This document shows positions 1-12,300 of a DNA stretch of 64,000 bases, one piece after another; positions within the stretch are counted from its first letter, which is position 1, and each line of letters begins with the position of its first letter. The notes under the pieces were generated by a model, which was given only the letters and a program-made list of their open reading frames with translations, was not told the origin of the DNA and did not search any database. A program made the position numbers and the translations under genes. Location: contig BSBN01001225.1 in the NCBI GenBank assembly GCA_027924645.1, positions 13,844,001 to 13,908,000 of the forward strand. The letters are read 5' to 3'. Source of the stretch: Cunninghamia lanceolata (taxonomy: Eukaryota; Streptophyta; Pinopsida; Cupressales; Cupressaceae).

Positions 1-291
1 GAAATTAGAGACAAGGCTATGAAAACTATGGAGTATCATCAGCTTTAGACCAAAAGAAATTTTGATCAGAAGGCCACTCCCATAATCTTTAGGGAGGGTG
101 ATATGGTGCTCAAGTGGGATGAGTTGAAGAGCAAACCAGGAAAGTACTCCAAGTTTGACAACATGTGGAGTGGCCCATTTCTCATTGCTGAATGCAAGGA
201 GCACAATGCATTTCAGTTATCAAATATGGATGGACAAAATTTGCCTATCCCAGTCAATGGGATACACCTAAAGAGGTGTTTTGAGGTATGA
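1..291 (+). pseudogene. Ty3/gypsy integrase C-terminus (3' end of pol)
   Basis: Frame 1 is open from the first base to a TGA at 289-291 except for one TAG at 49-51, where related sequences suggest glutamine. The translation has the basic C-terminal integrase module that binds DNA: a GDMVLKWDE strand, then KFDNMWSGPF and the closing PVNGIHLKRCF. The integrase end at 61108-61413 on the other strand has the same layout (GPL..., PVNGQHLKHYF), so both belong to one family. The catalytic core lies left of the window. The 3.1-kb LTR 297 bases downstream in the same orientation is probably this element's 3' LTR. Confidence 0.88.
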
Positions 292-587
292 GTGCCTTGT
301 AAATCAGTAGATTAGATTTCTTTCTTTCAATAAGTGCTATGGCACAATAGTTTAGATCCCTTTTTTGTTTTCCCTAAGTGTTGTCTAGCATAGTTGGAGG
401 AGTTGCTTTCAACATTGTTCTAGTTTTGGTACTCAAGTGTTCTTCACTGCTAATATGCTGAGTTGCTAAGGTTAGGATTGTTTGTCAAGATATATTTTGA
501 GTCTCTGTATGACTCCATGCCCAATGGATGCTCAGGGCCACTAATCTAATTATTTAGCAAGCAAACATCCCATAGAAGTCACCAAAT
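292..587 (+). other. 3' untranslated spacer between integrase stop and LTR
   Basis: AT-rich stretch with no ORF. A gypsy element would be expected to carry a polypurine tract next to its 3' LTR, but the bases before 588 (around 570-587) are not polypurine, so that tract is lost or the LTR edge is slightly different. I see nothing else here. Confidence 0.5.
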
Positions 588-832
588 TGTTGACCTATTT
601 TTCCTCTTCACAAAGTTAAACAGTTCACCTTGTATTTTCTTTGAAAATCCTTTAGAAGTGACCCTACAGGGTTAAATCCTTCAAATAATTATGCTATACC
701 TTGTCAAAAAATCCAAAAAATCTCACCTTGAGAATCTTTGCAAAAAACCCAAAAAAACTTAGAAATCTTTTAGCTTCAAGTATTTTCTATCGCTGGGATT
801 TCTTACTTTCATGCTTGTATTTCAATATGCAT

Positions 833-2780
833 TGTTGAATGTACATTCACATATATATTCGCTCATGTATGTTTGGAACATATATTCGCAATATTCAAAG
901 GCCTAGATACAATCGACAAACATACAAGGATGAATGTACATTTTGCAATGTACATCGGCAAAACATACAAAGGACTTTCGTCAAAGATACAAGGAGATAT
1001 GCATGTGCGATATAGTAAGGTAAGTGTAACAGTGGCTTGTACATTTCGCTTTGTATGTTTGCATATACAAAGCTGATATACAAGGGGTTAAACATTAAAG
1101 CAAAACATGCATCAGGAACATACAAAGAAATGCATACAAAAAGCATTTGTACATCGGCAAATATGCAAGGGTCAATGTGCAAAAGGAGAATATATATTGG
1201 GTTGTATGTTCGCACATACAAGGCTGATATACAAGTCGACATACAAGGCCAAAGATGCAATTGGTGGGGTCCGCTAAATGCACAATGCAATTGTATCTTA
1301 CATACAAGTCACATGGTATGTGTGAGATACAAAGGGTCACATACAAAGAAAAGATGCAAAGGCTTTTGCATATCAGTGACATACAAAGGTGATTGTATGT
1401 CTGATATACAAGAAGAAATATACAAGTGAACAAGTGCAAGGTGGACGCGGTAAAGATAGTTAATTGCATTTGCAAGTCATTTTGGAGTCTGCGCATTGTA
1501 TGTTGGGTTTGTATGTTCCCAACATACAATTGAAACATGCAAAGGAAAAATGTACAGGGCTGACATACATTTGGTGGGGCCCGCAGACATACAAAGCAGA
1601 ATGCACATTAGGCGCTTGCAAAGGAAATATACAAGGAGGAAAAATATGCAAGGTGGACCCAACAGGAAGATCAAAAGCAGTCAATAGTCTCCTAAGTTCC
1701 ATAGTTTGTATATTTTACATGTATATGTGATATACAAAAGAAAGATACAATGGCGACATACAACCCAAACCTGTTATAAAGTTCAAAAGTTGTTGATAAT
1801 CTGCCGGAGTCCACATTGTATGTATGTAGGCAATTACATACGCTGATATACATTTGAATATACAAGGAGGTAGATGCAAAGGAAATATACAAAGTCAACA
1901 TGCAAGGGAAAGTGGTTCAAAGCTGGGGCTCACAGCTTGTATAGTTGCGATTGTATGTTTGCATATACAATCAAATATGCATTCCTAATATACAAGCTGG
2001 ATCTGAAAGAAGCATAATTTCTAGTTGATAAAGGGCAGAATTCCACAGTTTGTATAATTTGCTTGCATACATATGGTATTGTCTATTGCGATATACAAAA
2101 GGAGACATACAAGGGGGAAAACATACAAGGTGGACCCGACTGGGAACTCAAATACAGTTAATGATATTTTGGGGTCCACGGCTTGCATGTATATGGCGTT
2201 TGTATATGCCGATATACAAAGAATGAAGATACAAGGCCCGAATTTCAATTTTCCCCCAATCCGATTGATAAAGTGGCTGACATCTGGCTTCCATGTTATG
2301 TACATTGTATATGCCAACATACAAAGAAGGTACATGCAAATCGGACCTAATGGTAATTTCAAGCTTGCTTCATAATCTTTTGAGTTCCATATGGTTTGTA
2401 TATTTGCGATTGTATGTTTGTATATACAATACGATATGCAAAGAAAAGATGCAAGGAAGAAGATGTAGTTTTTTCAGTGATGCTTCTCAGACCAGCTCAA
2501 TGACGAATCAGGCGGTGCCACGTGTCAGGGGGCATACATGCAAAATTTGATACAAAGGTAAAAAGGCCCGCGATTGTATGTTGCAATTGTACCTTTACAC
2601 ATTCTACATTTACACATACATTTACACATACAAGGGAACATACAAAGTGCTATGCATATCCAAAGGCCAATTCAAATGACGAATAATACACATATGCAAA
2701 GCAATATATACACATATGCAAAGTGATATATACACAAATGCAAAGCGATAAATACAAGTAGTTGACCGAAACTTTGACTG
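833..2780. repeat. Degenerate hairpin array in LTR U3 (copy 1)
   Basis: About 2 kb packed with words such as TTGTATG, GTATATGCC, GATATACAA and ACATACAA, arranged as short inverted pairs (for example TTGTATGTTTGCATATACAA at about 1952-1971). Pairs recur every 60-140 bases, separated by variable spacers that often hold GGTCC, GGACC or GTCCAC. The array lies upstream of the TATA box, in U3. It is too diverged for a simple tandem satellite. Function unknown. Confidence 0.8.
2519..2526. promoter_or_regulatory. G-box/ABRE-like site CACGTGTC in LTR U3
   Basis: CACGTGTC sits in a conserved stretch just downstream of most of the hairpin array and about 630 bases before the TATA box. The same eight bases and their surroundings are kept in the second LTR copy at 25377-25384. 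In plants this core binds bZIP and bHLH factors. A role here is inferred. Confidence 0.45.
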
Positions 2781-3154
2781 CCCATATCTCCTCCATTTTA
2801 GTGAATTTCCACATGCTGTAAAAGGCAAAAATGCATGTTTTTGCCTCCTCTTTCATTTGGCGGGCTTTTCAGGGGAATAATCTTACTTTTCAATTTCAAA
2901 TTTGGATTTGCATGTTTTGGGTGATTGGACATTTCAGTGACCATTTTGAACAGATGTATATATTTGTTGCATTCATTACTGTAGGAGGATGATGCAACAG
3001 CTTGCATTAAAGACTTAGAATATCTCCCACCTGCCTGGTTCTAGATATTTCCACACCATAATTTCTGCAGGTGGACATCCCTTTGGATAGATATTTTCCT
3101 ATTACAGCTCATGGAGTGAATTTTGTAACCGACTTAGGGCATTTTTTGGAATGC

Positions 3155-3162
3155 TATATATA
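3155..3162 (+). promoter_or_regulatory. TATA box of the LTR
   Basis: TATATATA in the context GCTATATATATGCATT, conserved at 26013-26020 in the other copy. It separates a long U3 from about 540 bases of presumed R/U5. Confidence 0.6.
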
Positions 3163-3701
3163 TGCATTCGTAAGTTGTAAATAAGGTTGGAAAATTTTTA
3201 GCATTTAGGCTTTTTCTATTTTCCAAATAGAGCTTTCTGCTACTGTAACTTTTCCTTCTCATCAAATATATGCAAGTTATTTTTCCTCTTTTACTGAGTT
3301 TTAGTTTAGTGTGAATCTTCATATGATTGCCTATGAACATATTGTTCCTTTCAATCATCTTGTTTCTCACCTCTGCTAGGATCAGTTGAATCTGTGTATG
3401 TCATACTTGTTGTATTTGGTTATGCTGTGCATTTTCTCAGTGTTGTAGGAGTTCTTTTGTTTAACTTGTTGAATCACTCTTTACTTTCAAGTTTTTCATT
3501 TCATCTTTCATTCAAAAGCATTCCTTCTCCCTTTTCCTCTTAAGATTTAGTAGTTTTAGGTGATAACCAATTAAGGAAGCTGGCCTTCTCCAGAGGTCTG
3601 ATCTCATTTAGCAAAGTCCCACACTTAGAGATCATTCCCATGTTACTCCAGATTGCTAAAGTTTTACAACTATAGAAAGGGTGCAAATCTGGGTGATCAC
3701 A

Positions 3702-4560
3702 ATGATCTTCCACATTTCTTTCATCTATGATCTATGTATCAAACACATCTCTATTAGATATGAAGTCTAAAATCTATTGGTCATCATCAAACACTTGAAG
3801 GTTAACTACATTGTCTGGTATAGAGGGCACTGACACTAATTCAACTAAAAATCTCTTTAAACCAGATATGGATAATGGTTCCAAAGTACTTGTGGCTTGG
3901 GCCAAGGCATCTGCCTTGTGATTTTGTTCTCTAGGCACATGGGTGATGTTAAATGCATCAAAATCTTCTATCAGATCCCATACCGTATGTCTATAATTAG
4001 ACAACTTCTTGTAATTACAAGAATATATGCCTCTTACTTGTCTTACTACCAATTCTGAGTCACCATAGACATGCAGAATCTTTACTTTCTTTCTGAGTGC
4101 AAACAATATCCCATGGATCAAGGCTTCATACTCTGTCACATTATTTGTGCATGGGAATTGCAATCTATATGCTACCAAGTAGGATTTACCAGCTGAATCT
4201 ATAAGATCTATTCCTACTCCAGCCCCTTGTTTTGATTTAGATCCATCAAACCTAAGGATCCATGGCTTATCTTCAGTTAAAGATTTGTCTGGGCCTTCTC
4301 TTTTCCTTTTAGCTCTAGCAGTTGCACCAATTGATATCCATCTTAATTTTGGTGTTTTAATCTTCTCAAACTTCACCTTATCTGGCTAATGTGAAGCTCA
4401 TATTCCTTCTTCTTCTTTGTCATCAGAAGGAGGATCTTTTGGACATAGCAAAATCTACTTTTCTAGAATATGCAAACATAATGAGCAAGTAGTTTCTGAA
4501 TGTGGTGCTTCATATAACCTGTACCATCCCTCAATTAGAACATCATATGGGGATCTTTGC
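3702..4560 (-). pseudogene. Additional (plant/archaeal-type) RNase H of a Tat-like gypsy element
   Basis: The 4376-3774 frame encodes an RNase H of the type found in Tat-lineage gypsy elements, which removes RNA from RNA-DNA hybrids. The four catalytic acids are visible: FDGSKS (Asp), TEYEAL (Glu), GDSELV (Asp) and HKADAL (Asp). The frame continues past a TAG at 3774 to the LTR junction with one more stop at a likely glutamine. Upstream, 4376-4560 carries a second copy of the linker motif DVLIEGW, already present near 4950. The frame is cut at 3701 by the 3.1-kb LTR, so the reverse transcriptase and integrase of this copy are missing here. Confidence 0.8.
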
Positions 4561-4574
4561 TGCTATATCATCTT

Positions 4575-5857
4575 TTAAATTTGTTTTGATAAAAATTCCT
4601 CAAACTTGGACATATTACTATCTCCATCTTCATCAGATATTTCATAATCTGACTCAACCAAGCAATCGGTTCCTGGGGTGATATTCTTGTTACTTTTAGA
4701 ATTGCTCTCGTTGGACACCAATAGCTCTTCTATCATCTGAAAAGGGCTTTCATCATGATATGTGCTTTCTTCTATTCCTGTAAATGATAGGCAAAAATTA
4801 GTACCACTATCACTATCTATAGAACTTACCCCAGATGATGATGATGTTGCCTCCTCACTGCATGCTTGTTCCAGTTCCATCATGTCTAAGAAAGCATCAC
4901 ATGTCTTTTCAAAATGCGCCTCGTCATGTAACTTGCACCATCCTTCAATTAGAACATCTTGAATAGACACTTTTAACAATTGGCAACGTTGCACTTCTTT
5001 GGACAAGTGCATCTCAAAGTTCTTGATGTGGTCTACTTCTATCTCATTTTTAGAACTATAATCAGACTCTAAAATTATTCTATCATCCTGAAAATTGTAA
5101 TTATGAACATGAACATCATACATGAGGATCTCCTCTATCTTGACGGTCTGGGGTCTGATGGAGTACACTCCAGGTTCAACATCTACATACATGATCTCAT
5201 TGGTTTTATTATATTCAGTGATCATATGTTTCATGTGAGGTTGAGCATCTATCCTTATTTGGTTAGGTATTCCTTTCCAAGGTAACCACATGTGACTAAA
5301 ATTAGTGGACATGTATCCATTGAGTGTTTTTGACCAATCCCTGCTGAGTAGTATCCCATAGGTATTTGGTATATCTACTACCTGAATATCAATGAAGTAT
5401 TGGATTCTTGGATTTGATGCTAACTGCATATGGATGTGAGTCAATTCTCCTATGACACTCACCTCTATTTTATCTGTGTTACTTTCTTCAGTGACTTGAC
5501 AGGATGCAACCCTAAGGCGTTATATATGGATAGGGGCATTACATTAGTAGATGCACCTAAATCTACTAAGAAATTATACAAATTCTTGCTAAACATATTT
5601 ATGGTAAGGAGAAAAGGAGGTGACTCAATTTTATCTCTATAAAGAGTCATGTGTGAAGTCTCTACAACTTGAACAGTGGCTGGAGTTTTGTGTTTAACAT
5701 TAATATCCTTAATGGCATGATCTTTATTCTCGGTTTGACTTGAGGTATGATTATCCTCTTTTGGAGCAGGATCATCTAAGGATTTCACGAAAGCTTTTTT
5801 AATAGCTAGGGTTTTGAGTAATTCTGACAATGACAAACTAATCTTGATCTTTTTCAT
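4575..5857 (-). pseudogene. Ty3/gypsy aspartic protease and linker region
   Basis: The 5857-5465 frame holds a pepsin-like retroviral protease start with the motif LVDLGAST, the plant gypsy form of D-T/S-G. It follows gag in the same frame. A stop and a small frameshift at about 5463 separate it from the 5462-4575 frame, which holds conserved VIGELTHIHM, LSRDWSKTLNGY and WLPWKG, typical of the segment after protease in plant gypsy elements. The last 130 residues are acidic and serine-rich. Order on the - strand is gag, protease, linker, extra RNase H. Confidence 0.82.
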
Positions 5858-5869
5858 TTCATCTGCTAA

Positions 5870-7800
5870 TTATGTGACCAATTTATCAGACTCAAGGGGT
5901 GGATTACCAGCTTTTGGTACTAAATTTTGTGGTGCTAAGCACTGAGCATTAACTTTAGGAAATCTAGGGTTATTGCTTACCTTAGGATTAGGAGGGGTGT
6001 TGAAATTATTTGGAGGCAAGGATGTAGTCAAAGGACCAGCAGGTCAGTTGGAGCTATTCCTTAGGTTGTAATTATGTCTACCCTGATACTGCTATTGATA
6101 AACATGTACTTCTTCATGTTCAACTGATGGCTCATTTTCATCTTCAAATGGAAAAACATAATTGGTTTCAAAAGCCATAGCTAACTCTTCACATGCTAAG
6201 GTGTAATTCTCATGAGGTGACATTATCTGCTAATGAGGATGATTGATGAAACTTTATAATACAAGAGTAGAATCATATCCACAGGGGACAATTTCATTTC
6301 CTTCAACACAAGGTGGATTACCCACAATATTAGATACTTTAGTTTGGAATATACTAGCAGCTATCCTAAACTAAGGACAATCCAGCTCTGCATGAGCATT
6401 GGTATTATGCATCCTACACCAGTTTGTAAGAGCTGCCTCTACCAAGTTCACTCTAGTGGTCTACTTAGGTTCACTAGGAGGCTAATTATCTAAGGGTGAT
6501 GGCAGAGAACCATTCTTTGGCCTAGTGTTCCACACTCTAGGCTGTCTAGGGGGATTATTGTTACCATTGTTGTTATTATAGTTGTTATTGTATCCCCTAT
6601 CAGGATAACCAGATCTATCATTGGCATATCATCTATTTTGATTTGGTTGAGAATAGAAATTTTGACTCCTCAAATGTGTGATCTTAGTGATGAGTTTCCT
6701 CAGTTGTGCTGATATCTCTTTAATTTCTTCCTTTTCTTCCTAAACTTTGGCTACTACATTCTCTATTTGGGGTTTAAAGAAGGAAGATCCATTGTTATTA
6801 TTATTAGACTGTTCCACAACCTAAGGTACCTGTGTATGTCCTGGATATTGTAACATTTGACCATTTCCACTTGGAGGTTGCATGATACTAAGTAGAGGTA
6901 TCTGTAAAGGACTTGGCATTACAGTTGGAGGTATCATGGCTCCATTGGTCTGTTGTTGAGCAGGATATGTAGGATAAATAGGGAGTGTAGGAAATGCTAT
7001 ATTAGGTGTTGGAGTAGGGATCAATTGTTGACTGACTTTGACAGCTTCTTCAAAAGCTCTTGCCAAGGTTGTGACACCAAGATGTGTTCTCCTGATAAAC
7101 ATAGAAGTCAAGGGATCTAAGGCTAAGTAATATATACTCCTAGCAGCTTCATCTGTTACAGTATAGGGAACAACTAGTTTTGAGAGCATCTTTTGAAATC
7201 TTGCATTGAAATTGGCAATAGGTTCTCCCTCAAATCTCTTGATTGTAGCAAACAAATGATAATTCATTGAAGGATCTATAGGTATTTTGAATCTATCCTT
7301 AAAGGCTTTCTCCAAGGTAGCCCATGAACCGACTGAACCTTGACCAAGACTGATATACCAATTATATGCCTCTTCCCCTAAAGAAAATGGAAATAACATG
7401 CATACCACATCCTGATGTTCAATTCTTTCTCTACAATAGGCTTCCTTGAATGTTCTAATGTGATCATCAACATCCTAATATGGATGGTATTTAGGACAAA
7501 TCTTATCAAGATTTTTAGGTAAAGGATGATATGCAGTGAAAGTCAGAGGTGAGTCTGCAGTAAAGAATGACATTGTGACTGGTGGAGGTTGGATTGGAGG
7601 TATGAAAAGTAGTCCTATAGGTATTTACAACCTAATAGGAGTTATCAGAGTGTGTCCTGGTGAAGCTCTTGAAGCATTAGAACCAAGAGAATGATGAGTA
7701 TCTATTGTTCTAGATCTGAGTCCCCAGATAGGCAATTCTTCAAAGAGTCCACTAGATCTGGACCTGGTATTTTGCCTGAGAGCCAGGATTTCTTAAATTT
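5870..7800 (-). pseudogene. Ty3/gypsy gag (capsid) pseudogene
   Basis: One frame runs from about 7800 to 5870 without a frameshift. It contains the Retrotrans_gag core (PFSLGEEAYNWYISL, then FKDRFKIP and FEGEPIANFNARFQ at about 7150-7400), a Pro/Gln-rich segment and an Asn-rich basic stretch (about 6540-6660). It is broken by stops at 6821, 6740, 6482, 6461, 6371, 6230 and 6092 (TAG), 6254 and 5870 (TAA), and 6629 and 6044 (TGA). Most fit glutamine; the TGA codons fit CGA or TGG. I see no CCHC knuckle. The probable N-terminus near 7795 has lost its ATG. Confidence 0.8.
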
Positions 7801-8212
7801 TAAGGAAATTTAGCTTGTTTACTATAAAGGTTAGCTAAAACACTCAAGCAAAGGCTGTATTTATGATTAGAATCTGAAACTGACTGGATATTTATGCAAT
7901 ATTTGCAGAAATGATGCAAATATGAGGTGATGTGAGACTTAAGGACACAAGCAATGGGATATCAGGTCCCTTAAGCAAATTACTTCAAAGTTTTAGTTAA
8001 AAGACTTGAAAGAGAACTTATCTTTTGAATATCTCAGTGATCGACTGCAAAGCTTGAAATATTTACTCTCAATTTTGAAAACTTTGCGACAGACAAGCAC
8101 AAATAGACTCAAAACAACTAATCTTTGCACATGACTTGAAATACAAAGCTGCGTGAGTATTACCTTTCCTTATGTGTCACTGAATCAAACAAATCTACTC
8201 TATGGAGTCCCT

Positions 8213-8225
8213 CCTTCTAGAGCCA
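8213..8225 (-). promoter_or_regulatory. Candidate primer-binding site of the - strand gypsy element
   Basis: On the - strand TGGCTCTAGAAGG begins 5 bases after the proposed LTR end (8231), the normal place for a tRNA primer site, which starts TGG opposite the CCA end. I did not assign the tRNA. Confidence 0.4.
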
Positions 8226-8230
8226 ATTTA

Positions 8231-9350
8231 TGTTGATGATGATTGTTAGTCATAACAACATGCATAAAAATTTGCACAGCAAACCTTTATTATCTTGTAA
8301 AGTATGATTAGCTTAGGATAAGCTGATGACTCCAAGTCTCTGTTGATCAGGTCATGATCATCTAACGTTACTCATAGGTTGATGTGACATGTTATTTTCC
8401 ATTTCAAGGGGTCTTACATTCATCTAGGTGATCAGTATTGCACTGTATCCTGTAAATTCACTCCATAGAGAGGTTAATTCTACTCTATTTTCAAGGATTG
8501 CTGAGATATTTGTAAGTTTGATCAATTCTTCTAATCATTGATCATTATGAACTTGCTCTTTCTTCAACACTGTATATCTATTCAAATGATGTGTTTATAA
8601 GTAGATATTTATATGTATTTCATGGATATTTATCTGAATTTGCATGATATTTATCAATTTGACATGCCTTCACTCTAAATATGCTCTGTATTTTCAATTG
8701 CCTATAGGATATCTACATATTTCATGTTTTATTTTATTTTGATTCTCTATTATTTGTAATTATGGAGATGATCTGTAATGAAATTTAAAGAAATTTAAAA
8801 GAATACTTCTACTTTTAGTGAACCTTTAGTTATTGAATCACATAAACACAAGATACATTCATGGAAAGAAGAAATTAAACCATAGGTCACTAGGACATTC
8901 CATAATTAGATATGGTTGATGCTAACTTCAAAGGAATTAGGAATTAAAACAATACATGCAGGTTGAAAAGCACTCCAAGGGACATAACTAATCAATGCAT
9001 ATATCCATATTTCAATCACAGATTACTCAAGATTTATGATGATTTGTAATCAAAATGGCTTCTCTTTCATTAAGTATGCATAACATGTACATTTACAACA
9101 ACTTTGAAATAAGTCCTAAAATTTTCAGAAATCAAATTTCAATTAAGTTTTGAATGTCTAAAATATTGCACCCCTGCACCTTTTATAGAATAAGGTGAGG
9201 AGGCAGTTACAATTGACCAATGATCAAGATTTACCAATTAAGATCAACGGTTGACAATTACCCTATGACTTAGTCAACTTTTCCTCGTGGCATAGGTTGC
9301 CAGCTCGCAACCATCTGTATAACTCATTATTTATGAGTACCTTATGCATA
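8231..9350 (-). repeat. Probable 5' LTR of the - strand gypsy element (right edge uncertain)
   Basis: The left edge reads TGTTGATGATG on the + strand, so the - strand LTR ends in ATCATCAACA, directly before the candidate primer site and gag. A TATA box (CTATAAAA on the - strand) is at 9181-9188. No second copy lies in the window to fix the other edge. The right limit is set by the TGA of the long ORF at 9376. I see no coding in it. Confidence 0.5.
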
Positions 9351-9375
9351 TGCTCACTTAGTGATGCATCTTCAT

Positions 9376-12300
9376 TCATTCCTCAGGTTCTTCTTCTTCA
9401 TTTTCTTCTTCTTCATCATTCTCCTCATCTTCATCACTTTCAGCATCACTATCACTTTGATATACATCCTCTTGTATGTGGACCTTTGCTGCTATCCTGA
9501 TGTGTTCATATGCTTGTACTATTTTATCAACCTCTCCCCCATCTTGGATTCTAGTTTTTGCTATTGCATGTTTATGAGACTAGAACTTAGCCTTGAGAGC
9601 TTCCAACTTACCTTTCGTGCTATGTAAAGTCTCATTGTATGTTTCTACTTTAACTTTTATCCTCATAATGTTATTCATTACTTGTTCTATCAGGTGGGTG
9701 AGAGGGTCATCTGCTAATGACTTAAAATTATCATGCAGAGCTTTAATAGCAAAGTCTGCATCCTGATTCACAATTTTGTCCTCTATTTTACCTTCCAAGG
9801 CCTCAAGGATTTCTGCTTCATATGCCATCATTCTGTGCAACTTAACACTAATATCCCTAAGTTTACCACTGCACTTCTTCAAGATATCACAATCAAACTT
9901 GATATCTTCATACCATATGCTTATCAGCAGGACAATATTATTATCCAATACTTGATTACTTATCAAAATTTGTGGATCAATTCTCTTCATTTCACTTAGA
10001 GGAATTAGGTCCTTTTCCAAATGGAATGACCATTTTCCTGTATCATTCTACATTTTATCTACCTTTCTCTTTAGACTACTCAAAGAATTCCATCTCTGTA
10101 AAGAGGTTCTCAATACATCTTTAGCCCCAATGAGAGTTGACAACATCCATTTTTCCATGACCATTGCCTCATGTTTCATTAGGTCCAACTTGGTGACCTC
10201 TTCTTGTGATATGATAGTCAATGGGACTGCAGGATCAACTGGTGCATTATCAGGGTTAATTAACCCTTTTATGAAAGAATGTAGCTGAGCAATGTGCTCC
10301 TTATGCATTTTATTTTTCTCTTTCTCCTTCTTCACCCTTTGGGTTAAAGAATCAATAATATCCTTCACCTCTTAACCTTCCTGATCCTCATTGGCAAAAC
10401 CCAAATCAACAGTTGTGATTTGGAATTCCTCTAGGCTAATTTTGTGCTTTTCCTTTTCAACTGTGGGAAGTGTTATCTGTGTAGTTCTTCTGCCTATGTT
10501 AGGATCTTACTTTATGGCAGATGTTAATCTGGCCTTCCTCGTTGGCTTCATCATCTTCTCAGAGAACAAGGTAGAAACATCAAACTCTTGAATTTCTAAC
10601 CCTTGTTCCATACCTATCTCCTTTTCTAGCCATTGAGGAACATCATCTCTAGATTCTTGGTGGCTTTTGTCAATATCATGTCTACCCTGTTCTCCAGTGT
10701 CCACTTCTATTCTTGGTGGAGAAGGCACCTTCTTGATTTCTTCCTCATGTATTTCCTCATGAGAGGGATCTTGTTGAAGTTCTTCCTATTGAAGGGTTGC
10801 CTTATGCAAAGGAGGATCCTGTGGAATTTTCACATTCTTATCTTGTGCTTGATCATGTACTCCCTCTTTTGGATTGTTATCTTCTTTATTATTTTTCTCA
10901 TCCAGTGGCACATTGGCGTCTTTGGATGTCTGTGTATTGTGCCCTTGTGGATCACCCTGATCAAGGGTCATTTCCTGTACTCCACCTGATGCACTGATAT
11001 CCTATGGCTTAGGGTCCTCCTGACCTAATTTATCCTTTGTTCTTGGGACTTCTTCCAGATCTCCCTAAGTTTGAACAACATCAACATCTAATATATCCTG
11101 ATCACCCCCACTCTTCTATTGAACTTCTACTATTTTTGGTTATGTGGGTGTCTCATGCTATTGCTGACCCATATCAAGAGAAGTGTTATCCTTTTCTGCA
11201 TGCTTTGCCACTTCAATCTTCTCTAGTTCCTTGGGTGCACCTACTTTATCCTTAGGGCTTACATCATCCCTATATGTTAAATCTACGACAGTAGGGCAAG
11301 TCACCTACTCAACCAAATTGTCGAGCCCTATCTATTAGGCTGCCCTCTCTAGGCTACCTTGTTTCATCTCTTCTATTTGCTTCACTTCTTCCAACACCAC
11401 CATCTATGTTAATGGGGTTCCATGAGGGGTCATGTGGGTATTGGAAACCAGACTTTCCATTTGTTGAGAAGCCACACTCAGAACCAACTCATCATCAGAT
11501 AAGTCCATAGTATCCTCCAAAGAGAAAGGAACACCCTGACTTGCTTTAAATACTTCTCTCATTTGTTCCTCTACTTTCTCAATTTTGAATTTTATTATGG
11601 TGGGAAGAGGAACATCATGTTGGAATTCCTTCCTAAAAGCTTCACCACCAACTCCTCTTAATGTGATGGGGTCAACTCAGATAGCCCCCCTCATGGCTAT
11701 TCTTTGTTTTTTTGGGTGGTGACATCAGCAGCATCGCCCTCATCTTCTTTCTAACTACCTGCAAGTCATCACCTCTAGGTTATTTATTTACCTGCTCTTA
11801 TTCCAAATAGATACCTTCTTCCACTTCCTGCTACAGGGCTTGGCCTTCTACCTGCACCTCTATAGTTTCAACAGCAGGCCTCAAAATTCTTTTAGTCTTT
11901 GGTTTTTCAATTAGAGGCTGTGTAGATGACGCGGATGCCTGAGCTGACGCAGATGCACCTATAGCTGACGTGGTAATCCTTTCTATTATCATCCCCTTTG
12001 GTTCATCTTCACTTTTCTTACCCTTAGGGAGACCTTTCCTTTGTTTTTCTATAGGCAATCTTTCCCTATTGGATTTTCTCTTCTCAGTGAGTAAATCATC
12101 ATATTCTATTGCAAGGTGTGACCCTTGGTCTCCTTGCTCAATGTTGCGCTGTGGTGGTTTGCGACAAGGTCTTAACCGCCTCCCGTGCTTCTTAAGTCAA
12201 GTGGTTGTATCGGGCATCAACAGGTTGATCTTTTGGTGCAATGGAAACTAACAATTGGTATCAGAGCCGAGGTCATGGGTTCAAACCCGGCGCTTGCGTT

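Larger units (their letters stand above)
588..3701 (+). repeat. 3.1-kb LTR, copy 1 (probable 3' LTR of the element at 1-291)
   Basis: It matches 23480-26558 along its whole length. It starts TGTTGACC and ends TGATCACA, giving the TG...CA ends of an LTR. There is no target duplication across the two flanks (CAAAT and ATGAT), as expected if the left flank is element interior. Orientation is set by a TATA box at 3155 with about 540 bases of R/U5 after it, and by the + strand integrase upstream. The right edge interrupts the coding frame of another gypsy element. ORFs inside this LTR are by-products of its repeated TGTAT/ATACA words. Confidence 0.8.

Noticed and set aside
873..2375. Many overlapping ORFs on both strands in the LTR arrays (also 23733-25408 and 58243-59164)
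   Set aside because: They arise because TGTAT/ATACA words avoid stops in several frames. The products are repetitive Tyr/Ile/Cys/His-rich strings with no domain, and they shift or vanish between LTR copies.
833..2780. CRISPR-like array
   Set aside because: Repeats are degenerate inverted pairs with irregular spacing, lie inside LTRs of a plant genome, and no cas-like gene is present.
588..3701. Independent solo insertion of LTR copy 1
   Set aside because: Its flanks show no target duplication, and an integrase end in the same orientation lies upstream, so a 3' LTR is more likely. A rearranged solo copy is not fully excluded.
12270..12300. GGTTCAAACCC in the TRIM as a pol III B box or SINE
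   Set aside because: No A box at the right distance. The LTRs, primer site and purine tract identify a TRIM.
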